Part shown: positions 35,306 through 47,377 of the stretch, one piece after another
Layout: each line of letters starts with the position of its first letter
Numbering within the stretch: position 1 is the stretch's first letter
Assembly: GCF_963678635.1 (NCBI RefSeq)
Contig: NC_087065.1
Location: 6,595,209-6,659,208 of the forward strand
Direction of reading: 5' to 3'
DNA: 64,000 bases
Origin: Symsagittifera roscoffensis
Taxonomy: Eukaryota > Xenacoelomorpha > Acoela > Convolutidae
Program-made: the position numbers and the translations under genes
The notes under the pieces: generated by a model
Databases searched by the model: none
Seen by the model: only the letters and a program-made list of their open reading frames with translations
Told to the model about the DNA's origin: nothing

Positions 35306-37476
35306 CTACCCGTTGAACAAGTTGTATCTAGGGGTCTTCACGACATTAGCAGCACCTCCACTGCTTGGTTGTCTAATCAAAGTCGGCGGCAGGAAACTAC
35401 TTCGGTTCATATTCACGGTTTGAGGTCGCATCAATGAGTTAGCAGCATTCATGCAATTCGGGATCCTCAACGTTGGAACTGTGTTCTGTTTAATTATAAA
35501 GGTTGGTCTTTGGTTCATTCCTAAGGAAGAAGTCGAAGTTATGACGCTTTGTCGGTGTGCAAATGACGGTAAAGAGGAGGGTATGTGAGAAAACGAGGTT
35601 GATCTGATCAAATGATGCTGACCGTTTGTTGTCGTAATACTTGGGTTCCGGAGTACTTGCATCGACGGGGGTAGAGAAGGGATCTGGAAATTTTGCTGTG
35701 GGTAAAAGACTGGACTTTTCACAGGTGATTCCAGACCCCCGTTAGAGAACAATTGAAATATGTTTGTGTTCGAACTGACAGGCGATGTCTGTTGATTGTG
35801 GTTGTGTGAATATCCAGTTATGTTCACGGGTGGGACTCTTACTGGCATTGGATGGTGATGATATCTTGGCACCGAAGTCACTGGAACCCTTTGGAACCCA
35901 GGATGCATGTTATCAAGAACAGGTGCTAACCGGTATCCTTGGAATCTAGTTTGATTGGTACCGCCTCTAATAAGACTAGCAGAGTTGAACTGATTCATAA
36001 ACGAAGACCTGTTTATGGACCTTGCTCCTAAACTACTTGCATCGCTGAGGTTATAAGGTATGGTACTGCTGCTACTCGAAGCTAACTCATTCACCTCATG
36101 ATCATCGTCATCTTCATCGTCTTCGTCGTTATCATCTCCATTTATAGAAGCTTCTCTTGAACTTAAAATATCTATCGGCGCATTAGCAGTTCCGATAACT
36201 CGGTTTACTTTGGCACCCATAGTCTTCCTTGGGTTACTTGATTTTCGTTTACTAATTGTAGCTCCTTGTGCACTTTGAGTAGCATCCTTCTCGTCAATTA
36301 CATAATCATCGTACTTAACTTTGATTCGTTTTCTAGCCGGGTACATTCGTTCAAACTCTGTGCGTTGCTCCTCCCCGTCAGTGTTTAATAAATTACGAGA
36401 ATCCAGCTCGCTGTCTTCTCCTAGTGAAACCGCCTCTGTAATTTCGTCGGCCGACAAATTTGAATCTGTCAAATCTGATTGTTTTCTTACGTCGTGCAAA
36501 ATTATTCTCGGTTTCCTACCCGGCGACTTTTTGTTCGCTTTTCGTTCACTTCTGCTCTTTTTAGGCGTGCTTTCAGCAGACATTTCGTTTAATTTCATCC
36601 TCCTACCCCTTGATGATCTAGACGCATTATTATTTGCCAAATCTGTTGCTTGTTCAATCAAACTAGCTCTAGCTCGTTTTCTTGACTGTCTATTTGTATC
36701 CGAGTCGGTTTCGATTCCATCAAAACAGTCAATATTCGTTCTTTTGAACTCCTCTCTCTCTTTATTCAAAGCTATCCTAGAAGACGCTCTCATCGTGTTC
36801 GCTAGCTTCGACTTCGCTTTTTTCTTCACAACCTTTGTAGGACTGTGGCCTTCGACTTCATTTTGCAACTTATTCGACTTCGTGTGTTCGCCTTGATTTT
36901 TCTGTGCAAACAGCGCTGAGTTCACCGCGTATTCTATCGATTCCGGAGTGAGTGGTTCTAAACAGTGTTCTACATACTTGAATGCATATCTTTCAACTGA
37001 AGACAGTTTTTCTGTGATCTCAGCCACCTCGCGATCTACATTCGCGTACACTTCACCACAAAATGCAGTATTAGTTGAGTCGTCTTCGTTTTCGTTAAAC
37101 TCTGCCAAGTCTGCGACTTGTTCTTTCTCCAATAACATACACGCATCCACATCTTGCGCGTCTTCGACTTTCGACAAAACCTGCTGTAATTTAATTTCAG
37201 CCTTTTTCTCTTTTATCGAACTAATTTCGCTATCCTTCTTTAACGTTTCAGACTCCAGTGATTTTTCAGCAACAGAAACAGATACTTCGCTTCCATTCTG
37301 TTCGTCGACTTCGAATAGTTCCTTGATGGAGTTCTGCTGGAAGAAGGCGGCGTTGAAGTTGCCATGTTCGATGGCCAGATCTCCCAGCAGTCGCTTCTGA
37401 GTCGCTTTTTTCACTATGTTTTCCTCCACAGTCCTGTCTGAGATGAGTCTGTAGATATGCACATCTCTCGTCTGTC
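35306..37476 (-). CDS. SRCAP: SRCAP/Domino-type SWR1 ATPase, last exon (helicase end and C-terminus)
   Basis: The exon starts after the acceptor TTTAAATAG at 37,478-37,477. Its first two bases complete the Gly codon of the upstream exon, giving the helicase motif HRIGQTRDVHIYRL across the junction. It continues with the conserved end of the SNF2 C-lobe (RTVEENIVKKA) and the SRCAP-family segment NAAFFQQNSIKELF. Next comes an RYAFKYVEHCLEPLTPES block like the post-helicase region of SRCAP and Domino. The remaining 500 residues are low-complexity: basic AT-hook-like pieces (KKSPGRKPRI, SSRGRRMK), an acidic run (DDNDEDDEDDDD) and a Ser/Asn/Pro-rich tail. No SANT domain is visible, which favours SRCAP over EP400. 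The ORF ends in a stop at 35,306. The protein would exchange H2A.Z into nucleosomes. Confidence 0.85.
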
Positions 37477-37659
37477 CTATTTAAAAATACACAATTTTTA
37501 TTTTAATTATATTTTTCAAAATACATTCTCTGATTGCAAAAATCAATATTTTAAAAACATTACCCGATAAATACACGACAGCATCAAAATAAAGGGCTGA
37601 AAATTTCAAAAAAAAGTTTTCAATCAAAGTTTTTTTTTTGAATAAAATTGCAAAAAATA

Positions 37660-38250
37660 ATCAAACCGCCATATCTCGGAAAACAAAAAGATTTGAACAG
37701 TAAAATTTGAAGGACAGATTTGGAACCCCTGAGGGCACCCTGACAGCCCCCACCATAGGGTTGAAAAATTGGACAAATAATAAAAAGAAAAAATCAAACA
37801 AAAGACGCCATATATCGGAAAACAAAGGAAATTGAGCAGTAATATTTGGAGGCCAGATTTGCAACCCCTGAGATTACCCTCCTAACATCCAACTAAAGGG
37901 TTGAGATATTCAAATTTTGTGAAATTTAGTAATTCCAAGTTAATTTAAATTTTTTGAAAAAATCATGAAAAAAACATCACATCTCGGAAACTTAAAGTAT
38001 TAGAGCAGTCGAATTTGGACGCAAAATTTGCAGCCGTTCAGAGAAACCTGACAAAACCCACCTTAAGGATTGGGAACTTTAAAAATTATGAAACTTTTAA
38101 AATCTCAACTTTTTTGGAAACCTCTTAAAAAACCATAAAAAACGTCATATCTCGGATACTTGAAATATTTGAGCAATCAAACTTGAAGGCAAGATTTGCG
38201 AACCCTGAGAGTACACTTTCAACTCCCAATTTAAGGGTTATTTGGAAAAT
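37660..38250 (-). repeat. four diverged tandem repeat units in intron 2
   Basis: Units anchored on CCATATCTCGGAAAAC recur at about 37,668, 37,807, 37,976 and 38,144 (spacing about 139, 169 and 168 bp). Each is followed by GAGCAGT-AATTTGGAGGC-AGATTTGC-AACCCCTGAG and an AAGGGTTGA-like block. The divergence is considerable, so the array is old. Confidence 0.75.
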
Positions 38251-38439
38251 TGCATTTAATTGTTCGTATGGCAAAAACGACGAATTTCGCTTCAGCCTTT
38301 GTACAAAATATTTAAAACTTCGAATTCAAAAACCATATTTAATATTGCATTACTTTGGCATTTTAATTATTTTGTCAGCATAAGGACTTCTTAAGCATAG
38401 GCGAGGTGAAACGCTAAATTAATATTAGATGGGGGTTGA

Positions 38440-38869
38440 GAAATTAGACGATAAGCAAATTAGACGGAGGTATTTAAAAAGAAATTAGACGGTTTTGCAA
38501 AACTGCAATTGTGAGAAAATAGACGAAATGGAGAGAAATTAACTTTGTTTGCACACAAATTGCGTTAGAATAATAAAATTGTTTGTAGACAACAGTTCAA
38601 TTTCGGTGGCCAAAAACTTTACAAGTCAATCATGCATAATTTATTCAATTCAAAACTCTCCTGTAATATTCAGATTTGACATTTTATGTTCATTTAAACT
38701 AATTGTTTTGATAGGTATTGAGATTTTATGTTCTTTTTGTATTTGTGAAACTTAGAAAAATTTTTGTTGGCCCTTTCCCTTTCGTCTAAAATGTCAGATC
38801 TGTAAAAAAATAAATTCCGTCTAATTTCGTTTTTGTAGCATCCGTCTAATTTACTTATCGTCTAATTTC
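38440..38869. mobile_element. 430-bp TIR element with AAATTAGACG iterations, in intron 2
   Basis: The ends GAAATTAGACGATAAGCAAA and, inverted, GGAAATTAGACGATAAGTAA match over about 29 bp. The motif AAATTAGACGG is repeated inside both ends (about 38,457 and 38,482 on the left, about 38,817 and 38,842 inverted on the right). This subterminal iteration is typical of transposase-binding sites in MITEs. No coding capacity. The target duplication is not clear. Confidence 0.7.
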
Positions 38870-39240
38870 CTAGGTCCCAAATTAGATAGATACAAAACAA
38901 TTTTGCCACCTGAGCAACATTCGCATTAATTTTCCGAAAAAAGGTTTTAATACATAGAAGCCGGACTTCGCGCACACAAACTAAGAAACCGAGCCCGGTA
39001 TGTTCATTGTGGCCAATAGAAAAAAGCCCGGAATGAAAACCTTCGGGGACTACTGAATTCGAACAAAAGACAACCTGATTAAACATTGTGCAAAACTATC
39101 AAGTAAGACCACATGAATATGCGATAAATACATAGTGCAATGAATGTGCGCTGTAACTCAGTAGATCTACCTCATGCTTATAAAAATTCCTTAAAAAACT
39201 GTATATAGAAATATTTAATTTTTTTTTCAAAAATTCAGTC

Positions 39241-39314
39241 CTGTAATGATATATGTTCCTAGTTAGACAGCTTTGCCTCTCAATGACTGTAATGATATGT
39301 TCTTAGTTAGACAG
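39241..39314. repeat. short direct duplication in intron 2
   Basis: CTGTAATGATAT-GTTC-TAGTTAGACAG occurs twice, 47 bp apart. Just downstream GTCTGGTGTTCGAATTTC resembles a tRNA box B, but no partner box A or foldable tRNA was found. Confidence 0.6.
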
Positions 39315-40099
39315 CAAATGACTCACAATCAGAGCGTCTGGTGTTCGAATTTCTTTTCCATGAAAATTTTTAAATGGTCGCTTTTTTAGAACTTATTTTA
39401 GTATTTTTTGTCTTTAAATTTTACACCGTATTTAAGGAAGCAAAGTAAAATTACTCTATGATTCATAGTGAATCGGTGGTTCAAAACCGCAATGGTGCTA
39501 CGTTTATGTTTTCACACAATCCGCGCTAGTCCAAAAACCTTGAAACCAAATTTCAATCAATTCCGACACTTTTCATCTACAAAAAGCAACACAAACCCCG
39601 CGACACTCACTTAAACAAACAACCGTCCCCAACGCCGTTCGCTTCTTTAAATTTAGTAAGCGAACAATTGCATTCGTAATTAACAAGGTGGAATGTCAAC
39701 GGGCGGAAAGGTTGGTTTGCCGAATATATCAAGTGCGTCAGTTAGCAGCAAATCCGAGTTTTCTTTGATTTGATTGGCTGCAACGTTTCAAGCGCTCAGG
39801 CATTGCTGCTCGAGAAAACTGTATATTGTCTTTCACTGCTGACTGTTTCGTTGAAACACACCTCCTATGACTGCTCAAATTTCAGCTGCAACTGTCTCTA
39901 TCTTGTGACATTTCCAAGATGCTAAGATCTCGGAAATGTCACCACTAACTCAACAATCAAACAAATTATTCACGCTGTCGGGATGATTTTCATGCGTGCA
40001 AATATCAAATCAAAGAACTATGCGAAAAAAAATCAAACCTACTAGAGACATTGGGAATATTGACAATCCACAGAAGGAAACATAAAAAATGATAGACTT

Positions 40100-40720
40100 T
40101 TTCTGAGATTTTCAACTTTGAAATGCAAAAAAAATTTAAACTTGAAGCTTTTCTGATTGGTACGTTTTAGATAACACAAGAACAATGTGAGAAAAACATA
40201 TCAATAGACAAAATTTTATTTCGCTTGGAATCTTAAAGTTAAAAGAACCTTTAAAATAAATCCCATTTTGCCCCATTTGGACTTTGTTATGGAGAGCTCA
40301 GTTTGCTGTGCAGTTGGTAAATAATTTTTATGTGCACTTAAGTAATAAAAAGTCGAACCACGAAAAACAAATTTGACCTTGAGCAAAGACTTTTTCCACA
40401 ATAATGAACAAAAAACAAAACGGCATAAATAAGAGTTTCCACATCGATTATTAAAACTAAATACTCATTGCTAAAACTAAACATAGCCAACATACAGTTG
40501 CAAAAGAGTCATGAAGGCAAAAAAAAACAGGAAAAATAAGGAAATCTGAAACTCAAAATCAACTTTCGAAACTAGAAGTTGATCATGTTTTTCGTGAGCT
40601 TTATTTTTTTGCTGTTCGGTAGAGCAATTTGCCTTCCTTTCAACTTAAAAAAAATCTGAAATCAAAACGCGAAAAATCAAATTTTAGCGGGAACAAATTT
40701 TTTTTCCTGAAAAAAAAACA
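40100..40720. repeat. dispersed repeat family copies in intron 2
   Basis: About 40,490-40,720 repeats the blocks TTTCGAAACTAGAAGTTGATC, GTAGAGCAATTTGCCTTCCTT and AAATCAAATTTTAGCG seen near 34,020-34,170 and 32,090-32,190. About 40,130-40,400 looks like another, more diverged copy. Low-complexity A runs adjoin it. Confidence 0.45.
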
Positions 40721-40806
40721 AAAAAAATAAAAAGGGTATTAACTACGGTCATGACTCTTATTAATGAAAAGGAGAAAACGTTCCTAGTAAAACTTTGACA
40801 GTTTAC

Positions 40807-43800
40807 CTATTCTGTGACATCTGTCTTGTGCTTGACTATCCACTGTTGGATTCCAGTCGGAGTCGTAGAAAATCACAGTATCAGCACCTGTCAAATTCAC
40901 TCCTATGCCTCCACTACGAGTCGACAAAATAAACACAAATATCTTCGAGTCAGTGTTAAATCTTTCCATCAAGTACTGTCTTTGCTCTATTTTCGTTGAT
41001 CCGTCCAGTCGTAAATATCTGTGTCCGTGATAGTTCAAAAATGTTTCCAAAATATCCAGCATTTTGGTCATCTGGGTGAAAATCAAAACTCTATGTGACT
41101 CGCTTTTTAACTGCTTCAAAAGAAAATCTAACGTCTGTAGTTTTCCACAATCGTATTGTATCAACCTCGTTTCCGGAAACAAAGCTTGAGATCTTGAAAT
41201 CGGTAATTGGAGGTATGAACTGTTTTGAAGCACTTGACTGCAAGTGAGTCTCAAAAGACTCTCGGTGTTAGTTCTTCGACTGTTCGTCCGATATGATGTG
41301 AGACTAGCACTTCTAGATACTGCTTGAGGGATATACAACAGAAATGTTCTTAGCTCAAAATCTAATTTTGCAGCAACTTCATAATGATCTGATATGAGAT
41401 TAATCAAACTTGGGCAGCATTCGAAAAATAACTTCCGTCTAGTTAGAACAGAATTTCTTTTAAATTCATTCGATTGTGCAATTGCAAAACTTCCTGAGAA
41501 CCTGAAACTTGTCTCGTTGCAAAAAGATTGTAAAAAGGATTTTTGAAGGAAACTTACTAAAGAGAGATCTACGATGTTTGGTTTGAGAGAGAGCAGCATA
41601 CATTTTCGGCAACTTATGCTAGCCATAGATCGCAGAATTTGGCGACGCGAGTTCTTTACGCTGATTTCATAATTTCTAAATCTAGTAGAAATGCTATTGG
41701 AATTTCGATTCGAATCAGCTGGGACTATTTTAATCACATTTTTCCCAGACGCGAGACGAATCTTTTGCGTTACGCCCGCGTTTTGGCCGTTTAAAATTGC
41801 ACTCAAATCTGGCTCGAATGACATAATCTGTGAAATAGAAAAACTTCCCAATGTTTGTGATATAAAACTATTTGGAATTTGAACTTTGGCTCTGATATTA
41901 TGGTCAACATAATCATCAGCTTTTGAGATTTCTTCATACGAACATGGCTTTACGCAGTGACAAGAAGAAAATTCAGTAGAAAACAATCTAAAGTTTGATC
42001 TAATATTGATTTTGTTCAAGGGATCATGATGACTTGTGATGCCTATGACTAAAGATGGCATAGAAATTTCCAAGCACTCACAGCTAAATGGAGTTACTAT
42101 AGGTCTTGGTTCAAACATGTCAGGATGGTTGCAAACTTTCCTTAATTGCATCAAAACATTTATTACACTCATAAAGTGACCAGCAGCTAATGTATTTTTT
42201 GTCGTCGCTCGAGACATGAAATCATCGTAGAGAAATCTTTGCCTTTTCGACAGCCTACACTTGATCACGTGTTCATACTTTTTCGGCATCTGTTTTTCCA
42301 CTTCTGCTTTGATTCTTCGCAGCAAAAATGGTCTCAAAACTTTATGCAACCTGGCTACTAGCTTTTCATTGTATTCTTGACTGCCTTCGATCATGCCTGT
42401 TAAGGGGTTTGAGAACCACTCTTTGAAATCGCGGTGATTCTCAAAAACATTTGGCATCAAAAAATGAAGTAATGACCATAATTCCATGAGACTGTTTTGC
42501 AAAGGGGTTCCAGTAAGTAACAATCGCCACTCACATGGAAAATTAAGCAACACTTGCCATCTCTGGGACTTGAAGTTTTTGATGTTTTGCGCTTCGTCCA
42601 GAACCAAGTACCTCCAGCGTTTAGTTTTGAAGCACTTTGCATCTTGGATTACAAGTTTATACGATGTTATGCAAATGTTAAACGCATTAATATGCATCCA
42701 TCCACGTCTTTTCTGCTTGCGTTCTTTTATTGACCCGTAATACGTCAAAACTTTGAATCCGGGACACCATTTTTTGAATTCGATTTCCCAGTTCAGCATA
42801 ACACTTGTGGGAACAACAACCAAATGCGGACCCCAATCCCCCTGAACACAGGCCAGATATGCTAACAGAGCCACAGTTTGGATTGTTTTTCCCAGACCCA
42901 TTTCATCGGCCAAAATTCCGTTCAGTTTTTTCTCATACATTGTAACCAGCCACTGTAAACCAATATGCTGATACTCCCTCAACTTGGTGTTTTTCAATAG
43001 AAAAGGGACCTCAATTTTTACTTCAGTTGACTGATAAGTATACCCTTTTGGTTGCAGTTGTTCCGCCATTTGAGTAAATCCATCTAAAGCACTGTTCATT
43101 TCACTTTCTTCTGCTTTATCTTCCTTTTCTTCTTTAGTTTCATTTTCAGGTTTAATCGCAAATTTAGTTTCTGTTTCATTTTCACTCTTAGGCGGAGTTT
43201 CGTCGCTGAATTCATTAGCAGTTATATCATCTAAGTCTGGATTTTCAAACGACGAATCAAGTGAGCCGCTTTCGAGTTTTTCAAACAAGTTCATTTCTAA
43301 ATCTTCCAATTTTGGTTTCGTTGTTTGCGATCGTCTCTTTTCTTTTTCAACTAGAGTAGATTCATTTTCATTGACATCTGAAGATCTCAAACTGATGGCT
43401 GGCGTCTCATCTTCGTCGCGAGTCAAGATAGAATCACTTTCTTCTGAGCTTGTCTCGTCTTCATCTTCTGAAGATCCATTTTCAGACGCGCTTTCTGAAT
43501 CCGATTTTGGTCCCGGCAGAAACGAACCTTTTCTCAAATTTTCAAGAACATCTTTCGGCAGAACTGAAGAAAGCAATTCATCAATTGGAACTTCAGACTC
43601 TTTTTTCAGAGCCGATATTTCTCCAACTCTTTCACCACATCCTTCATTTTCATCGTTGCTTTCAAGGTCACTGTTTTCACTGTCGCTTTTGTTCATGCCT
43701 TCTTGCAACATATTTGAGAACTTCTCAGTTTGTTCTACGATTTGGTCTAATTGATCATCAAGAATTTGCTTTTTCCTAGCATTAACATAGCCCTCACGCT

Positions 43801-44137
43801 TGAACATAACTATTTTTTCTACACTGGACCAAAAATTAGTCACCTCCTTGGCAACATTGGAGGCAATTTTGCGCAATCTCTGCTGTTCCTCTTTTTCTTT
43901 CCTAGTCTCTCGTTCTTTGATGTCCCGATGGTACTTAGCCACGATGTTAATCACCGCTTTGGCTGCTCGTTTTTTCCACTTGCGTTCTTTTTCGTATTCC
44001 TCTTGCATCCAAACTGCCTCGTCCAGCACATAGCTCCAGTGGGTCTTCGGAAAAGACGGTTCAGTTGACTTCTCCAGCAAAGTGACATTTTGTGTCCACA
44101 AACCGAGTTCTTTCAACTCGGCTACTCGATTGAGAGT
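40807..44137 (-). CDS. SRCAP: SRCAP/Domino-type SWR1 ATPase, middle exon (HSA and split ATPase)
   Basis: The exon runs from acceptor ATTTTAG (44,138) to donor GTAAAC (40,806), 1,110 codons plus one base. It starts TLNRVAELKELGLW and gives an HSA domain (KTHWSYVLDEAVWMQEEY; about protein residues 110-190), which binds actin and Arp proteins in SWR1-class complexes. An acidic Ser/Glu/Asp region of about 300 residues follows. The ATPase lobe 1 has Walker A DEMGLGKT (about 517-525) and DEAQNIKNFKSQRWQ (about 620), the DEAQ form being typical of SRCAP/Swr1. Between the lobes there is an insertion of about 325 residues (about 780-1105), the hallmark of the INO80/SWR1 group. Lobe 2 has LRLDGST, STRSGGIGVNLTGAD and DRCHRIG. 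No lesion is visible. The whole exon lacks introns. Confidence 0.93.
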
Positions 44138-46584
44138 CTAAAATTGATAAATTTCTTCCTATTCAATAAGCTTCTAATTAAAATACAGGCCCGCCAGAGA
44201 AGTTAATAACAAAAGCTAGGCAAGCGTTCGCACCACTATGACAAAGTGATGTTCACTTTCTCATAGTTGAGCTTCGCACCACTTGCGATACAACATAATC
44301 ATAAAATTGAAAACAAAACCATAAATGAAAAAAAAAATTGAAACAAGGTGAACCCAAATTTTCATTCAACTATATGAAGAACACTTAAAGCCAAGCTAAA
44401 AAATAATATAAGTGTTTGAATTTTTTTGAATTTGTTACAATGATGCGGTACGAAATACGGCTAAATAAGAGTAAAAATTTGAGATTTTTTAATTTTCCCC
44501 ATGACATTCTCTTAAGAAAAAGAAAAATTAGCCGCTTTTGCAGGCAAACGCTTCTTTGGATTGAACTTTTCATCTCAAATTTGATAGGGTAGTTTTAAAG
44601 AAAATTCAAAAAGTTTCTAAGAAACCGTCAAAGTTCAAAAATTTGACTGTCCGAAATCCGTTACTTTTTCTGCTAAAAGCAGGTCGTAGTCGGTAAAAGT
44701 AGAGAACATTCCCAATATCGGTTTTCACGATTTTGGGAATAAACAGAACCTGAGAATTGGCACAATATTTTTCGAGTAGAGTCACTAAAATTCCAAAAAA
44801 CGGTCGAAGTTTCAAAACTTTCACTTGAAACTGGGCGTAGCAAACGACAAATGTAAGCCTCCAACAACCTGTTGTGTCGATTAAACCTATGATATCAGAT
44901 TTGGTAGGATAGTTATCGAGAAAAGTCCAAAAAACAGTCAACAAATCAGATAGTTTAAATTTCTGATAGCCAAAGCTATTTATTTCGAAAAATTTGCACG
45001 TAGCCGCTTATGCAGAAAAGATTCGCACACCTGTAATTTCGATTTAACCCAAAAACTCAGGTTTGGCAGGGTAGTTCTCGGAAAAACGGTAGTTCTCGAG
45101 TAAAATAACTTTCTTTGTCAAAAAATATTGGGCGTAATCGCGCATGCAATGGATCTTTCACAACCCGTTTTTGAACCCAACATCTCAGATATGGCATATA
45201 TTTTGGTAAACCTCATAAAATTTAGAAAACGCTCAAAAAATGATTTTTCCGGGGACGTTAACTTTTTGTGAACAAAACTTTGCGAGTGACCGCCTATGAA
45301 GAACAGAACCACCCAACCTGCAATTTGAAGTGAGCAAACAAACCCAGGTTTGGCAGGGTAGCTCAAGAAGTCAAAAGTTACAAAAAACTGTCAAAAATAG
45401 CTATTTCGACTTTTACTATGGCTATATTTTTCGTGTCAAAAATGTTTGGGCGTAGCCGCGCATGTAAAGGAACTTTCAACAACCCGTTCTTTGGATTGAA
45501 ATCAACATATTAGGCAAGGGAGGGTATTTTTTTGGTAAAATTCGTTAAAATTAGATTTAAAAAAATCAATTTTTCCGAGGAGCATAACTTTTTGTGTTAA
45601 AAAATTGTGAGCTGCCGCTGGAGCAGGGGAGCTTCCCACTACTCGTTATCTTCATCGAACCCACTACCTCAGGTTTGGGAGGTTAGTTTTCGAGAAAAGT
45701 CGAAACATTTGAACGGTAAAAAAAACCATAAATTTCACTATTCCGAAGGCCCCAATTTGATGTGTAAAAAATGGGCGTAGCCTCTTAAGGAGGGAGCTTC
45801 CCAAATCAGCTCTATTCGTTAAAACAAAAATCTCAGATTTGATAGGTTAGTTTTTGAGAAAACGAAAAAAATCTGTCAAATATTCTCCCCAACAGACTTT
45901 TTCGAAGGCTGTAGACAACGTGGTCGAGCAAAAGGAGACCAGGGAGCATGCCGGCACACAAGGGTGTAAGTGGTCCTTCTATGGATGCCGCTTGTTTTTG
46001 AAAATCAGTCAAAGGATGAGAAAACAAAATTTTGCAAGTCACAAAGTTTTCGAAAGCCTCTCAAAAAACCCAATCCCTAACATTTTCATGATACCTGTTT
46101 TTATCGAACAGAAACTCTAAGCAAACATACCAAGCACGACATCTGAAATTCAAACTAAAAACTGAAGAATTTTACGAAGCGGAAACAAGGCCGACTATCT
46201 CCGAGCAGACACCAGTTGAGCCTAACAAAAATCTGAACTTTAGAATTTTAAAAAATTTTCATGTCCCCCTGAAACTACCCTGTAGTAACACCTTCCACCC
46301 AGTAGTTAATAGTAACTCAGCTAGTACCCACCCACAAGTGATTTAACTGATTTTGTTTAACTTGTTGTTAGCCCGGAAAAAGACTACATACCGATTTCAT
46401 AACGCTCGCTTATCGCGAGCGTAACGATATCATTACAAGTATTTTTGTACTATTTTTGTACGATAACTGTACCCTGGTTGCAATATCAAATTAGGCGAAA
46501 ATATTACTCTTATTTAAACCCCATTACTATTCAAGCATGTCTAAAATTTTCTTTTTGACTATTAATATCAGAAAATAATTATAC
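44138..46584 (-). other. intron 1 of the SRCAP-like gene (2,447 bp) with tandem repeats
   Basis: Donor AAG|GTATAATT at 46,584 and acceptor ATTTTAG at 44,138 join two exons in phase 0. Much of the intron (about 44,580-45,860) is a diverged tandem array with a period of about 150-160 bp. Each unit carries AGGTTTGGCAGGGTAGTT-TCGAGAAAA, TTTTTGTG-CAAAA and GGGCGTAGCCGCGCATG blocks. Near the donor end there is an ACTTGCGATA-family motif (44,271-44,290). Confidence 0.8.
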
Positions 46585-46908
46585 CTTGATGTCCTCTTCG
46601 GCTTGAGATGTTGACTCGTAAGTGTCATCGCAATGATTCGGTACAGATTGATCGATATCGAGTACATCATTAAATTTATCGTTTCCAAGTAGCACCTTGA
46701 TTTCTTTAATTGAAAACGGTTTGACTCGACCACTTCTTAAACTCTCCAAGTGTTGGTTTACACAAACCGGCAAAATATGTGGGTTAATAGTCAAACAACT
46801 ATTACCACTTGATAACGTTAAATATTGAAAAATGAGTTCCTCGTATCTTTTTTCAAGCCGGTGCACTTTATCAAGGAGCGATTTGCTTGAGTCATGCCGA
46901 CACTCCAT
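46585..46908 (-). CDS. SRCAP: SRCAP/Domino-type gene, probable first coding exon
   Basis: The frame from ATG 46,908 (context GATATGG, purine at -3 and G at +4) encodes 108 residues. It ends EEDIK exactly at a GTATAA donor, which joins in phase 0 to TLNRVAELKELGLW of the next exon. The peptide has a heptad-like helical start (SSKSLLDKVHRLEKRYEELI) and an acidic end, fitting the region before the HSA domain. A TGA lies in frame upstream (near 46,943), so ATG 46,908 may be the initiator. Alternatively an acceptor AATAG at 46,932 could extend the exon and place the start further upstream. Assignment rests on phase, distance and position; the sequence itself is not strongly family-specific. Confidence 0.6.
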
Positions 46909-47305
46909 ATCTCTCAAATAAGCTTTTTCATCTATTCATTTCCGCAGGTGACGTTATCAGTTCAATAATGTCAAAACTGAAATAATGGTAAATTGTATGT
47001 TTTAAGTTATTGCAAGCAGTTATAAAAAAAGTATAGTTTCATTCTTTTCAAGTTGAGATAAAACAGTGTCCAGTCTGCAATAATTTGACTTGCAAAAGGG
47101 CATTCCGAATCCAGCATGATCATGGGTAGAATCGACTGCAAAATAGATAATGAACTAAAACATCTGATAAATATCCAAAGCAAAACCTCTTGTTATAAAC
47201 ATTCAATATACTTCTGAACACAGTCACTTCTGGGTCTGCGAATTAGTTAAACCTTCACTTCGATGTTTTAAAAGCATCGAATATGAACAATCCAAAGAAC
47301 ACGAT

Positions 47306-47377
47306 AATCAAAAAAGGCCCTTTCGTCAGGTTGGATATGACCGTACCAACGTCAAGACAAAAGGGCCTTTTTTGATT
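47306..47377. repeat. compact hairpin with perfect 18-bp arms
   Basis: The left arm AATCAAAAAAGGCCCTTT (47306-47323) is matched exactly by AAAGGGCCTTTTTTGATT (47360-47377). The 36-bp centre has a further partial pairing (TCAGGTTGG and CCAACGTC). It resembles a rho-independent terminator in form, but in this eukaryotic context a mini-foldback or a structured small-RNA precursor is more likely. It lies about 400 bp upstream of the SRCAP-like first exon. Confidence 0.8.

Larger units (their letters stand above)
37477..40806 (-). other. intron 2 of the SRCAP-like gene (3,330 bp)
   Basis: Donor G|GTAAAC at 40,806-40,801 and acceptor AAATAG at 37,477 are canonical, and the splice preserves phase 1 and the conserved helicase motif. 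The intron contains a four-unit tandem repeat, a TIR element and two copies of a dispersed repeat. A GC-richer patch (about 39,560-39,800) with GGGCGGAAAG and an inverted CCAAT box (GATTGGCTG) resembles promoter sequence but has no gene attached. Confidence 0.9.

Noticed and set aside
36321..37400. Plus-strand frames of 150-191 codons opposite the SRCAP-like last exon
   Set aside because: They are Ser/Phe-rich shadows of the acidic and basic low-complexity C-terminus.
39310..39360. Second tRNA-like gene near GGTGTTCGAATTTC
   Set aside because: Only a box-B-like string is present; no box A or cloverleaf could be formed.
47306..47377. Rho-independent bacterial terminator
   Set aside because: The shape fits, but the window is eukaryotic (introns, SRCAP, Ty3 elements) and no bacterial gene adjoins.
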